A stretch of 64,000 nt of DNA. Origin: Syngnathus acus (taxonomy: Eukaryota > Chordata > Actinopteri > Syngnathiformes > Syngnathidae). Positions within the stretch are counted from its first letter, which is position 1, and each line of letters opens with the position of its first letter. Both the position numbers and the translations under genes were made by a program. The notes under the pieces are model-generated. The model was not told the origin of the DNA, made no database searches, and worked only from the letters and a program-made list of their open reading frames with translations. Below are positions 47,610-61,651 of this stretch, piece after piece. The stretch lies in contig NC_051105.1 in assembly GCF_901709675.1 (NCBI RefSeq), positions 11,766,604-11,830,603 on the forward strand, read 5' to 3'.

Positions 47610-47787
47610 CTGATATGAAGTCCTCATTGCATATCCTTGTGTAAATCGTAGGTTTCCATCGTTCACGACGAATATCCGCGATCCATTTATCACGTTTTTT
47701 CATGTTCGCCGGAAATCTATAGAAGCTAAGATTTGGTTTATCGCCTCGTCTATTGCTACATCCAACAGCACAGCAGGTATCCGGCAT
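47610..47787 (-). pseudogene. THAP domain exon of transposase, copy 2
   Basis: Same 178-nt exon as 3243-3420, with Cys6, Cys10, Cys53 and Asp56 instead of His, and the same splice donor GTATGT directly after CAG. No downstream transposase exons remain. Confidence 0.85.
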
Positions 47788-47919
47788 TTTTAAGCTCAAA
47801 TAGCAGCAGATATAACAAGAAAGCGTGTGTGAGTCGTTGACCGGCACTGAAAAGTTGACCGCCATGATGGCCGCCAAGCTAATGTGGGTAGCTTGATGAC
47901 GTCAGCTGCAAAGCCTCTA

Positions 47920-49908
47920 TATACACCGCTTGGGCGGTAACCAGTGAATCAATCTGCACCAATGGCCTGGTACGGACTGAGACTATAATAAGACTATAAA
48001 ACAAGTCATACAAGTCTACAATTGAAACAGACCTCAAAGGTAACTAACAGTGCTCACGGTAGCACACATGATTCAGAATTTGTTGTTAAGTATGGAAGTA
48101 GAGGCATGTTTTTCACAGTTTTCCCTTTAGAAATGGTTTGATCTTTTACTGTCCTGGAAGCAGGCACCTTATCTGAACACATGTTACACTGACATAGTTA
48201 AGGCTCAGGTTAATGCAGGCTTGTAAATCCTGGGGCTTTGGAGTCAGGTTGCAAGTGACAAGCCTGTGGAAGCAAGCCCTGTAGCTATGGGAAAGATGCA
48301 GGCTGTCTCACCAAATGCGGGGGCCCATTTAGAACCATTAACAAGGCTTTAAGTAAGCAGTTTGATTCTTATCTTACAGACTGTGGCTAACCTGCACTTT
48401 TTGTACTTGCAACTCAAAGCTCTCTCTTTCCTGTACTATACAGTATATATATTTGTCCCAACACACATTCTTCCTTAGAGGCCACATATATACATACATT
48501 GTAGTACAACGCGTCTTAACGCTCCAAGACAAAGAATGGTTCAAAAAGATCAAAGCGGCTCTCCTTAAACCTAAAGGATTGCAAATGCGGAAAAAAACAG
48601 AATGGATTTGAGTGTGTTTATAAGATTTTAATGTTTCAGTTGTTTATTATTTCATTTCTTGGAGACTTTAATGTAGTCTCTGTGGTTTGGATATTCCCAA
48701 ACACAACTAACCTAAATAAATAGAGCCTCTTTAAGAACAATGTTTGCCATCTTAAAAAGGATTCTTGATGTATACACATTTGCCCTATTTTTCTTTGCTT
48801 ATGCATGCTTAAAAACTGGATCATATAATGAATAAACTAAACGACAACAAAAGCAGAGCAAGTGTCTAAGGACAATCAAATGTTCCATTTTTTCATTTTC
48901 CCCCCCGAGTGTTTAAGTCAGCTAGATGATGGTATGAATGATTTGCTCCTGCAGTAGCCCTCAGATGATGTCTCTGTGGGTTTTCAAAGTCTACAAGTTG
49001 AGTCCACCACCAGAATTTAGTAATTTATAACATGGGTACCTCAGAGGCATGAACGAGGTCCCGTGACCTCGTTAAGCCCGCTTTTCGTCATATATTTGCT
49101 AATGAAAACAAGAGCGCTCCTCTTTTTATGTTTATTTTGTGACTTTGACCCAACATGCACCCTCTGTGTTACGTCACATCCCCAAATAGTTGTTGATAAG
49201 TTGGCATTACTATTTGTCTGTGGTGCGATGTCAACCCCTATAGAGCTAAATGACGTGGTCATATCTATAAATAATTGATCTCAAGCTAGTTAGATATTTT
49301 CTTTGCTGACTTGAGAATACTTGTAGACCCTTTGTGGACGTGCCAGGGTGGGTGCACTGAAACGTCCTAGTTTCAACCCCACATCCCTCAACAATTAATG
49401 CTCATGGCTCATCTTGTAGCAGGCCACCAAGTTCATCATTAAGAACAAAAAATCGCTAATACCACAATATCGTATGACATCTTGTTTGCATTTCAAAGGC
49501 CCTTCCTTTTTCTCTGACTTTATCCGAGGCCTCTGATACACCATGTCGTCCAGTGCTATGCCAGCCTTTTTTAGTAATTCATGAAATGTACACTCGGGAG
49601 GTGAGAACAAGGTCTTTGGACCTCATTATAGCATTTTTTCATCATCTCCTCTCTGACATCCCCAAATGATGCAGCCCCCATCTTTTTTCATGTATCACCC
49701 AATTGCTTATGCGAGTCATCGTGTTTTACATTATGCACAGTGGAACATGACCCTACAGCAAATAGAAACTACATCTAAAATATGCGTGTGTGAAGGAAAT
49801 GCAGTCCAACAGTCTGATTTTGCAACTATTATCAGACCAAAAAAATTGGAGTTTGCAGTTTTTAAACTAAAGGCTTAATAGAAATGGAATTTTAGATAAC
49901 TGTTGTAC
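47920..49908. other. Intronic DNA next to gli2 start-codon exon
   Basis: No element or exon was recognised between the THAP copy 2 and the splice donor at 49908. Open frames here have no family signature. Confidence 0.5.
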
Positions 49909-50017
49909 CTCTGGAGGTGGGGGAGGGCTTCTTTGGAATTTCTGAGAAGCTGCTTCCATCCAAACCAGTCCCTTTGCACTCCTTCTTCTCAGTGGCAGCT
50001 GGAGCTGATGTCTCCAT
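49909..50017 (-). CDS. gli2: gli2 start-codon exon (coding part)
   Basis: ATG at 50017 opens METSAPAATEKKECKGTGLD followed by GSSFSEIPKKPSPTSR, 36 codons plus one base. METSA plus an EKK-rich stretch is the known beginning of vertebrate GLI2. The start has A at -3 and G at +4, and an in-frame TAA lies four codons upstream, which fixes it. The donor reads G|GTACAA, a weaker-than-consensus site. The leftover G joins GT of the 14071-14176 exon to give glycine-valine, matching the family (…GV…). The exon is 35.7 kb from the next coding exon. Confidence 0.96.
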
Positions 50018-50041
50018 GCTGCACTTTTAATGTTCGACAAT
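50018..50041 (-). other. gli2: gli2 5' untranslated part of the start-codon exon
   Basis: 24 nt between the acceptor (pyrimidine tract TTTCCCTCTGTCCAG) and the ATG, containing the in-frame TAA. A further 5' exon should lie upstream; I could not recognise it. Confidence 0.8.
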
Positions 50042-52341
<2,300 letters not shown>

Positions 52342-52803
52342 AGTCATGTCTGTGATCCTTCAGAGGTGCCAGTCACCTGTCACGGAGCCAACGTAAGCCG
52401 ATTAAAGGTCAGCAACTAACAGGTTCACACTGCATCTGTTTCTTTTTTTTTCCTGCTGCCAAAAAGTCCCGGAACCAGCTAGTGAATTATTTTGTTTCAA
52501 CTAAAACAATTCAGCCCCTCTGACTTATTTTTTTCTACTTTATGATACAATTTAATTTTGGGAGGGAAGCCTCTTCATGATTTTTTCAAGCAGCCTCTCA
52601 AAAAGGCCAAATAACAAACAACGTTCCCATAACAGTTGGTATCTACAGAATATATCTTAATTTTGTTGGGCTCTGAATATTTTACCAACTTAAGAGCAAA
52701 AAGAGGAAATAAACACACAATGTTTTTCCTACAATTAGCTGAGATGTTTATGAGTCTACACTGTAGAAAGTCTAAAGTGAAGTCTAAAAAGTGCAGTGGG
52801 ACA

Positions 52804-53698
52804 CCATGGAAAAATATTTAACAGGGTTGAAAAGATCGGCGGAGAGAGACGGAGATAAGAGAATTGAGAGTCACACGAAAGCTAAGACAAGGAAATATGA
52901 CGAAGCGTACGTAGCGCTCGGCTTCAGTGTGACTACGATGGGAGACGAGGAAAGACCGGTGTGTTTACTGTGCCTTACAATGTTGGCAGCGGACAGTATG
53001 AAGCCAAATAAATTAAGGCAGCACTTATAAAGTCATTGCACCCCAATCACGCTGATAAGATGCTTGAGGTTTTTCAGCGAAAACGGGCTGAATATTGCCA
53101 ACAATCATCCCACTTTGTGAATGCTACTTCAGTCAATCAGCAAGCACTGCAAGCATCATATAAAGCAGCGTACCAAATTGCTCAGTGCAAGAAAAAAACA
53201 CACCATTGCAGAAGAGCTGACTACCTGCAGCCGTGGATATGGTCTCCGTCATGCTGCCTCATTTTGAGCACAAATTGTTTTATTCATTTTTGTTTTGTAG
53301 GTTAAAATGTTTTATATATTGTGCTCCTGAGTTAATGTTGCTGATTACTTTGAATTGAATATTATTTATTGCTGTTATCTAATTTAATATTCTGTATGTT
53401 TATTATTATTTTATTGTATTTTTTGCAGCATAAAATGGCAGTTGGTCAAGAATGTTTATAGTTTAAATAATTATAATTTATAATTCTATTATTTATTTTA
53501 ATTTCAGGCAAAGTGATGCACTTTGAATCTGTTCTTTTACAGACTAAAAAACAATGTTATTAATAAAGTTACTCTTTATTGTAAGTTGATCTTTCTTTTT
53601 TATTTCTTTTTGGTTTCTTTAATGTTAATAACATGGGGTGCGCGAAATGTTTTCTTCTCCCTAGGGGGGGCATCACAGAAAATGATTGAGAAGCACTG
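52804..53698 (+). pseudogene. Decayed hAT (ZBED-type) transposase
   Basis: It starts MEKYLTGLKRSAERDG. The BED finger follows: KYDEAYVALGFS, then RPVCLLCLTMLAADSMKPNK and LRQHL, keeping the C-x2-C. A two-base insertion after LRQHL shifts the frame; the continuation reads SLHPNHADKMLEVFQRKRAE then QASYKAAYQIAQCKK. Further frameshifts scramble the HTIAEEL segment, and the catalytic part is missing. The 3' side ends GAGAAGCACTG, a hAT terminus. The 5' terminus is not seen. Related to the FAM200/ZBED group of domesticated hAT proteins. Confidence 0.82.
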
Positions 53699-53727
53699 GT
53701 CTACAGCAAGTAGTCTAATATCCATTT

Positions 53728-53856
53728 TATCCATTCATTTCCAACACCGCTTATCCTGTTCAGGGTTACGGGGGTTTGGAGCCGATCTCAGCTGCCATCA
53801 AGCAAAAGGCTGACGGCAGCCTGAACTGTTCTCCAGTGAGTCGCAGGGCACAGTAG
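53728..53856 (-). mobile_element. SINE/LINE tail fragment
   Basis: AACACCGCTTATCCTGTTCA and GCCGATCTCAGCTGCCATCA match the 16.2-kb SINE tail in the same orientation. The head is absent. Confidence 0.7.
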
Positions 53857-54135
53857 TCTAATTCTAATGTGTATAATTTGTTATTTAAAGTCAGTATGAT
53901 TAGTCCCCCATATTCCCTGTGTCACAGGCTAGTGCCATGCCACCAGCAATGACAGGTAAGCCCAGCTCTGACGGCCTGGTACAGGTGTCAAAAAAACAAC
54001 AACAATTGGACAGGTGGCAGAGGCCAAAAAATAAGGGGACAGTTCTTTTCTTATTTTCTGGTTGGCTGGCCAGCACAAAGCGGCACAAACAGAGCCCACA
54101 TGCCACCGGTGGCAAATTTTGTCCTACAGTATTTA

Positions 54136-55677
54136 CCATATTGGCCCGAATATACCGTAATTTTCGGACTAAAAGTCGCTCCGGAATATAGGTCGCATTA
54201 GCCATACAATGCACAATAACGTGAAAAAAAACATATATAAGTCGCTCCGGAGCATAAGTCGCATTTTGGGGGGAAATTTATTCGACAAAATCCAACACCA
54301 AGAACAGACATGAACGAGCAACAACAGGCTAAACGATAGGTATGCTAACGTGACATAAACACAAACGAAGAGATGAAAACGGGCCTGACGTAACATTCAG
54401 AGTTATTAAAAAAACTATTACATAAATAACACGTTTATAAAACCAGCTGTGTCACTCCAATTCATTAAATCCATCGATCGTCCTCTGTCAACAATGGGTG
54501 CGCGCCGCTGACGGCGCTTGCACTTCAAAATATTCCACAGGGCCATATAACGATATATAAATTAGATATCAAATAACTATTATATCAGCAATAATATTAT
54601 CAAACCATCTGTGCACTCTAAATCATTAAATCCATCGATCAAATTCCTCGTCCTTTGTCAACAACGCCGCGCGTGCGCCCTGACATCAGCCTCGTCGTTA
54701 TTCCACAGATCTAGTACGTGTATAACTAGATTGTAGCGTTAACAAAGTACAAGGAAAGACGTGGGTTTGGTAAACGGCTCTTTATTTAACAAAACAAACT
54801 TCCAGGCGTGTGGCGGCGTGGACTTCTAGCCACGGAGGTGGAAGAGAGCTCCATAGAATAGGACCGGGCGTGCGTAAAAGCCATGACCAAGCCCCATCCA
54901 CCGTCCCCGGACAGCCACCCGACCGAGCGCCGGCCCCCGACTTCTATCCACGGAGGTGAAAGAGAGCTCCGTAGAGTAGGACGGGCGTGCGTAAAAGCCA
55001 TAATAGTTTTTCAAACCTTCTGTGTCACTCCAAATCCTTAAATCCTTCAAACTCTTCGTCCTCCGTGTCACTTAGAAACAAAGCCGCTAATGATGCCGGT
55101 AGTACGTGTGGCCCTTCGTCATCTTCGTCATCCCGTGATCAATCTTTGTCCTTTTTGTAAACAACCGCCGCGCCACGCCGCGTCGCGTCGCGCTGCTGAC
55201 GTCACTTGAAATTCAAATTACAGTAATCCCTTGCTACATCGCGGTTCGTTTATCGCGGTTTCACTTTCTTTTTTTTTTTGGAAAATCTTTGAAAAAAAAC
55301 ACATATAAGTCGCTCCTTATTTTAAGTCGCCCCTCCACCCAAACTATGAAAAAACCCGCGACTTATAGTCCGAAAATTACAGTAGTAAGTAAGTAAGTAT
55401 ATAGTATAATAATAATAAAACGACCATGATTATAAGACGACCCCCTCTTTTTCAAGACTCAAGTTTGAAGAAAGACTATTTGAACACCAAATTTAATTTT
55501 TATACAGAAAATGATTACATCTGAAACAAATGGATTATAACAATATATTTGAGAGAAAAAGCATGTTATTTTATATATTTTATATTATAATGTCTAGACC
55601 CCGAATGTAAGACGACCCCCACTTTCTCAGTCTTATTTCAATGCAAAAAACATCGTCTTATATTCAGGCCAACACGG
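54136..55677. mobile_element. Family D TA-element, interrupted by family A
   Basis: The left end CCATATTGGCCCGAATATA and right end TTATATTCAGGCCAACACGG form a terminal inverted repeat, with TA on both sides (54134-54135, 55678-55679). A family A element sits 19 bp inside the left end. The remaining D body (55385-55677) has ATAAGACGACC and GTAAGACGACC subterminal motifs. It is non-coding. Confidence 0.85.
54155..55382. mobile_element. Family A TA-element nested in D
   Basis: 1228 bp between TA dinucleotides (54153-54154, 55383-55384). Left CCGTAATTTTCGGACTAAAA, right TTATAGTCCGAAAATTACAG. The interior has two CACGGAGGTG…GAGAGCTCC units about 118 bp apart (near 54830 and 54950). It matches the truncated copy at 1010-1567. 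Confidence 0.88.
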
Positions 55678-56024
55678 TAGTTATTTTTCCTGGTCCTGCA
55701 CCACAGCCACAAACTTGAGAAACATTAAAGGAAACATTAAAAAGTGCAATAGGGTTTGATTACTCTGACAATAAACCTAAGAATGAGAAAAAACAATGCA
55801 AGGCCAAAACATTATTTGAGGCTTATTGTTTTATTTTAACTGCAAATGTCAATATGATAGAATATCCAAAGATGAAAGTCTAAAACTTGCAATTTAACCT
55901 CTTTGTGTTTATCTACATTCCGTTGTTTAATATATGGGTATTTGACTAAGAAATTGGGAACATTCACTATTATTAAAATGAGTTCAATGATGAATTGTAT
56001 GTATTTTTACTAGGAATGTTTTAA
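55678..56024. other. Intronic DNA, no feature recognised
   Basis: AT-rich spacer between two mobile elements. Confidence 0.5.
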
Positions 56025-56503
56025 GGTGTATTCAGACCAGAAAAGTCTTTTAGTCCGCTTGTTTGGTCCGGACCAAAAGCGGACTTAATTTTTTTCCTTT
56101 GGTGCGGTTTCTATTCAGACTGTACATTTTGCAAGCGAAGTATGTTTTGTAAACACACCCACGCTTGTGACAATCTGTGCTCCCATTGGACAGCAATGAT
56201 CAGGGCGGCACACAGAGCACAGACCCGGAAATGGAGGAAAACGTGAGTCCTAAGCACTGCATTCCTGCTCTGCATATTTATGCTGTTGGGTTGGATCTAC
56301 GCTGTTTGTATTCACACCTGAAGCGAACTGCACCAGAGTTCGTTTGGAAGTGAACCGAGACCACTTTAAAAAGTGTGTCTGGGTCCGTTTCTTTAATCCG
56401 CACCAGGATTCGTTTGCATGTAGTCACACCTGCACAAAGGGTCCGGACCAGCGTTACAATCGAACCCTGGACCAAACAGTCAGGTCTGAATACAACCTTA
56501 GTT
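56025..56503. mobile_element. MITE with AAGGTGTATTCAGACC termini
   Basis: The left end AAGGTGTATTCAGACCAG and right end CAGGTCTGAATACAACCTT are inverse to each other. The GGTCCGGACC palindrome and GGTTCG/CGAACC motifs recur inside. The target duplication is short and uncertain (TTA-like). The superfamily was not assigned. Confidence 0.75.
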
Positions 56504-58544
56504 TCAGTGCTTATGATTATCGTGTTGCCCGGAGGAGCTGCCATTGCAGAGGTCCTGTAGTCTATCTGCCTATTGCTGATGTCATGTTCTTAAATCACAA
56601 AAGAGATTGAATGAGCAATGCCACTTGGTCACAAGCCATCTTTCCTCAATTGCTTCAAGATTGAATTATTTGATTGATTTCTACCAATCAATGAATCAAT
56701 TATGACTATTGGAATGGTTACATTTTACAGCTGCGGTTTTATATATCATGAGTAATGAATCAATTTGGTTGTCAGTGAGATTCATTCCAATTCCACTGGA
56801 ACACAGCGAGAGCGGTAATGCTCTTAGTATGTCATCTCCCTAAGTGGTCGATACAATGTCAAGCCCCCCCCCCCAAAAAAAAGGAAATTCACTGGCGTGG
56901 ATATGAGAAAGCCAGCTTGACTCACTGTCAGGTAATTTACAATTCATAAACCCCTTCTAACATTTGATTATTTATAGAGGATTGTCATCTCTATTTTTTT
57001 TCTTTCCACTTTTTGTTTGCTTTCTTTTCACTTCCTACCACCTTTGCCTGAGACTAGTGTCAAAACATGCTGTGTTTTCTTAGAGTCTCGTTCAGTTTCA
57101 AGTGTTCCTCTCTACTACCGTTCACCAACTCACCTTTCACCAACACTGAAAGGAATGAAAACACAGATCAAAAGAGGCGCTCTCATTTTGAAGATATCCA
57201 GGCTTCTTACTTTCTTCCTGCCTATCTTTCAGTCAGTGCGATCCACATGCTGGTAGACTCTTTCCTGACAGCACACACAAACACATTTCATCTTACACAC
57301 GCACTCGCTAACTGCTGCTACACAGTCTGCTCAATTGGCAAACACAGGAGATGAATAGCAAAGGTCTAGCACCTGCAGACCTCCCCACTCAGGTTTCTGA
57401 AGGTGACAAGTATGCAGGTTATCAAAACAAAATCCAAAAGCCAAAACAAAGCTATATTTTGCTTTGTTTTACATAGTTTTATGTCTTTATCATATTGGCT
57501 TCTACTCAAACTGAAGAATGAGAAGCACTTATGTCCTCTGTTGCAAAACGGACTTTACGGTTTTTTTTGTGTGTTTTAATTGAGCTTTTTCATTAATTGC
57601 TGATTTAATTGAGGTTTTAAAGCACATTGTTTCCGATTAATGATAATGCAAAGAATTGACTGCACTTTGTATTATAGAATTGACTGCACTTTGTATTATT
57701 CAAACTTTTTTCGATGGGTCAAACATTCCAAGCTCCCTAGCACCCGTTCAAATGGATTAGTCATGATAAGCCATTGCAATTTACCTTTGAATAAGACTCA
57801 CTGCATCTATGGTTTACGTTTGATCAACCTTCAGCTTGGTTAAGGAGTGTTTTGGTCATGACTGAAAGAACCCAGTGTCAGCTGTTGGTATGTGACAACC
57901 CACGAAATGGACGATAGACTCGTTCTTTTGCAAGCCAAGCTACTCACAGGAGGGTTGCTGATAGCGAATAATAGCTTTAGACAGCTCTCAAATGGTCCTT
58001 TCACATCAAACTTCACAGCCTATGAACTGAGACATTTTCTGGGTTACACTTAAATGTGAAAAAGGAATGCCTCGAATGCCTCAACCGACACATGTAATTT
58101 ACAGGCAGACAGGTGTCAATACTATTGAGTAGAGCCCTGAACAAGTATTTTTCAAGATCCGGTTCCTACCCGAGGCCCTGATACTCAATACTGTGTACAT
58201 CAGGAAATCTGACCAGACGTACTATCTAACTTTTAAAGCTGTTACCAAAGATTTTAGTAGCTGTTTACTTGCATTAAATTTGGTACGTATCATTGTCACC
58301 AACATATGTAATTTATGTATTTTTTTAAAAATATTCTCTTTTCTGATGATCAAATGTAGCAGTAACAGGGTTCTCTGAATTAGGTCTCATACATCTGCCA
58401 GACTGCCACACAGCCTTATAATTTCCCGGTTCTTCAATCACCGGCTAAATTCCAGATTGAAGGTGTCATTACACAGTAAAAGCAACAGTAGTGCTGAGCA
58501 ATAACATTTTCAATTTGCTAGTCTCGCTCCGCTTATACCAAGAA

Positions 58545-58546
<2 letters not shown>
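56504..58546. other. Intronic DNA, one 24-bp tandem duplication
   Basis: The only structure seen is two perfect copies of a 24-bp unit starting AGAATTGACTGCACTTTG at 57652-57699. Confidence 0.5.
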
Positions 58547-58579
<33 letters not shown>

Positions 58580-58633
58580 AAATAGACAAACAAACAAATA
58601 AATAAATACATACATACATACACACACAAACAC

Positions 58634-58728
<95 letters not shown>

Positions 58729-58745
58729 TACGTACATACGTACAT
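58547..58745. repeat. Compound microsatellite
   Basis: Runs in order through (GATT)n, (ACAA)n, (ATAA)n, (ATAC)n and a long (CA)n, ending in CATA/CGTA steps; about 200 bp. Confidence 0.97.
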
Positions 58746-59903
58746 AAATGAATTCTGCATCACCCACAGTGTATCTTACAAGATTGTTGGTTAGTCAGAA
58801 TTCAGAATTTTATTTTAATTTAATTTGTTGATTGTGATCTGCCTTGCAATCCTACCCAATACTCTACCATTACCAAGCTCCACATTGCACTGTGATAAAG
58901 TTGTCGCCCTTGTATATCTGAATCCACAGTGTTCCTTGTATGTTTTAGACAAAATAGAGCTGTTTATGTATATACCCTCAAATTACTAACTCTGACCAGA
59001 ATGAATGCCTTGCCTAAAGCTGCATAGTCATTTTATGAAAGCCCTTTAATTTACCTTACATTTGTTCTGTCACTGTGAGCGCTCTTCTCTAACCAAATAC
59101 TTCCTTCTTTAGTTCATGTTTAATATTTGCCATGACAGTTCTAAGCTGGTAACCAATTTGAAAACCACAATCAAAAACTTTGTTGGAAGGTTTACCACAT
59201 TGTAAATTGTATTCGAACGGGCTACCAACGTGATTCAACGACACTTATTTTTTTAGCTAAAATTAGTGATTCAAACAGTCCCTCTGTACAGCTATCTCTC
59301 CTTGATGACTTATTCATAAATTCTAGAGAATGCAGTGCAATGAGCTGTAGGCTTTACACGATCAGGATTGGAGCCGATCAATGATCAGCAAGTATAAGTG
59401 AGTAGGTGTTTTTTGTGGCTGCTTTTAAAACATGCAAAAGAAAAAATAAACAACTAAATACAATAGTTGGAATTATCTTAATGGAGAACAACCTGTAACT
59501 CTTGCATGGCAGAATGAAGTTAATTAAAATACTTTGGTTGTATGGTTGTCTTATCCTGTATGTGAAGACGTGGGCATGCATATCTTTGTGGGCAGTGAGA
59601 GGTAGTCACATTAGGTGAAAGCTGCATGTATATCTTATTTTGTTTCACAAATATAAATCACACAACTATAAGTACCTTTGTATGTATTTTGTGCTTGTGA
59701 TGTATGGTTATAATGTGTGCACGTTCAATCATGTTTTATTGTTTGTTTTTGTTGTCGGTTTTTATGATGATGTTTTATTGTTTGTTTTTATGATAGCAAA
59801 CCTGCCTTAGTACAACGGATGAAATTTAACAACTATGCTAACGCCGGCATATTTATATTGATGTATTTACTGACGTATTGATCAATGTGCATTGTCCTAA
59901 TCA
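58746..59903. other. Intronic or upstream DNA, no feature recognised
   Basis: No element termini or exon were recognised. A small direct repeat of TGTTTTATTGTTTGTTTTT lies near 59732-59790. Confidence 0.5.
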
Positions 59904-59958
59904 AATGAATGAATGAATGAATGAATGAATGAATGAATGAATGAATGAATGAATGAAT
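59904..59958. repeat. (AATG)n microsatellite
   Basis: About 13 perfect tetranucleotide units. Confidence 0.97.
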
Positions 59959-60175
59959 GTGGACAACTGAGTTACACTGAAATATGCATGGAAAAAAGCG
60001 ATCATACATCAAAACTGTAGATTCTGACGACTGTATGTGGGCTTTGCCCTGTCCTTCTCAAATACTGGGCGCGTGTGTGACTCCACAAAACATATTAATT
60101 AGGATACAATGTTCTGCAGAGATGTACTTATTACAATTTTATAGAGAAATTATAAAATATATATTATAGTCCCTG

Positions 60176-60250
60176 AGGAGAGTTAGGGAGGTGCGAAATA
60201 TTTTCTTCTTTCGGAGGGGGGGCATTACACAAAATAATTGAGAAGCACTG
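60176..60250 (+). mobile_element. Solo 3' end of ZBED-type hAT
   Basis: GTGCGAAATATTTTCTTC, a G-run, CATTACACAAAATAATTGAG and AGCACTG closely match the 3' end of the hAT at 52804-53698. No 5' end or coding part was found. Confidence 0.75.
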
Positions 60251-61651
60251 GCTCAAACCAACATTGAGTGATGTTTCCAAGCAAAAATACACAAACAACA
60301 AAAACAGCACCGCATGTGCTATGACAGTGACGACACTGCAATTACGTCTGCAGGAGTGGAGTGCACAATCGACATGTTTTGAGCTTTCGATGACTGGCAT
60401 AACTAATATCGATTCTCAGACTTATATCATGATATTTTACATTACAGCTAGTCACAAAATGTGCATAAATTGTAAAACATCGGCCCATCCGATTTAGCCA
60501 ATCAGATGAGTGTAAAGTCCAATGAGCAGGTAATGATGTAATGTAATAGGCATCTAAAACAGCAGCGAAAAGTCCCCCACGGATGAGTTCTCACCCCACC
60601 CTTGAGTCTAACCTTTCCTGCAAAGCAATATCCTGTAGTTGATCTCTTTGTCTCCCTGAACCAACTGAAAACAGATGTGTAACTCATAGTATTCTACCGC
60701 ACAAAGAATGTACAAGGATGCACAGAGATGCAGATGTAAACGATTCTGAATGAAGTCATAAATTTCAGTGATTGATAACCGTTGCCAGTGGAACTAAAAA
60801 TCATAACTTGGAAATGCCAAAGTGCAGCAGCCGTCAGGAAGCACAATGGCACTGTACACCTGAATAAAACCATTTATGGTTTACCAAGTCAAACAGTCAG
60901 TATTATTTTATAAATATTATTTTATTTAAATAGGAGATTAGCTGTGAAGTCCAGGAAAAAACTGAATTCAAGTGTTAAGAAAGAGCTTCCCTCATTCTCA
61001 ATTACAGTCTGAAACCTTGACGTCGGCATAAAATGTTTGAATTGACGAAATCTTGACTATAGACTTCTTCAATTTATGAGTTAGAAGCTTGTGAATACCG
61101 GCAGCACAAGGTGCAGCTTCAAATCATATTCCTAGAATTGCACTTTTACTCCATTGAAACAAATTATAAAGGCATTATTTGTTTATTTTTACTCCATGGT
61201 AATTGTGGTCAATACAACTATGATATGAACTTATACTATTTCTCGAGCTGTTCCATATGATACCATCTACTTACATTAATATTGATTTTCTTTTTACAAA
61301 TTATACAAATTGAATGTCAAATTACGGTATTGCGTGAGAAGTACAAACGTACGTGGCTGCGTTCTGGCACGCGTATACTACATTCAGGTCAAAACATGTC
61401 TGACAGGAGAGCCCCAACATGTCAGTCTCTTGACAATGATTTTACACCGAAATTGGCAATAACTTATTGGCAACTGTTGTTGGTGGTCCATGGAAAATAA
61501 TTGCAGTACATTAACAAAGAGGTGTACTCTTCGAAGAAAGTGCTAAGACCGAATCAAAGTAAACCGAGTTCAAACTGGAGCAGAAAATGCCCTGAGCAAA
61601 ACTGTATCCACAAATTTGTATGAGGTTTAACAAAGTGAACATGCTCTAAAG
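60251..61651. other. Intronic or upstream DNA, no feature recognised
   Basis: No supported feature. Confidence 0.5.

Larger units (their letters stand above)
46885..47919 (-). mobile_element. THAP-carrying DNA transposon derivative (copy 2, inverted)
   Basis: 1035 bp with TAGAGGCTTTGCAG / CTGCAAAGCCTCTA ends and TA flanks (46883-46884, 47920-47921). It is the same internal organisation as copy 1 at 3111-4159 but in opposite orientation, about 43 kb away, and nearly identical in sequence. The central hairpin has lost 14 nt from one arm. Confidence 0.87.
1..50041 (-). other. gli2: gli2 transcription unit (5' part, left end outside window)
   Basis: Four minus-strand exons (49909-50041, 14071-14176, 5358-5563, 1612-1821) join in phase to encode roughly the first 210 residues of a GLI2 zinc-finger transcription factor, the nuclear effector of Hedgehog signalling. 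Introns within the window are about 35.7 kb, 8.5 kb and 3.5 kb, plus at least 1.6 kb of the next one. All have GT/AG ends. The exon series ends before the DNA-binding zinc fingers, so the rest of the gene lies left of base 1. The sequence fits GLI2 better than GLI3 or GLI1 because of the METSAP start, the RLSPH/GESPF segment and the HEHLKDRALF block. The a/b fish paralogue is not resolved. Confidence 0.93.
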
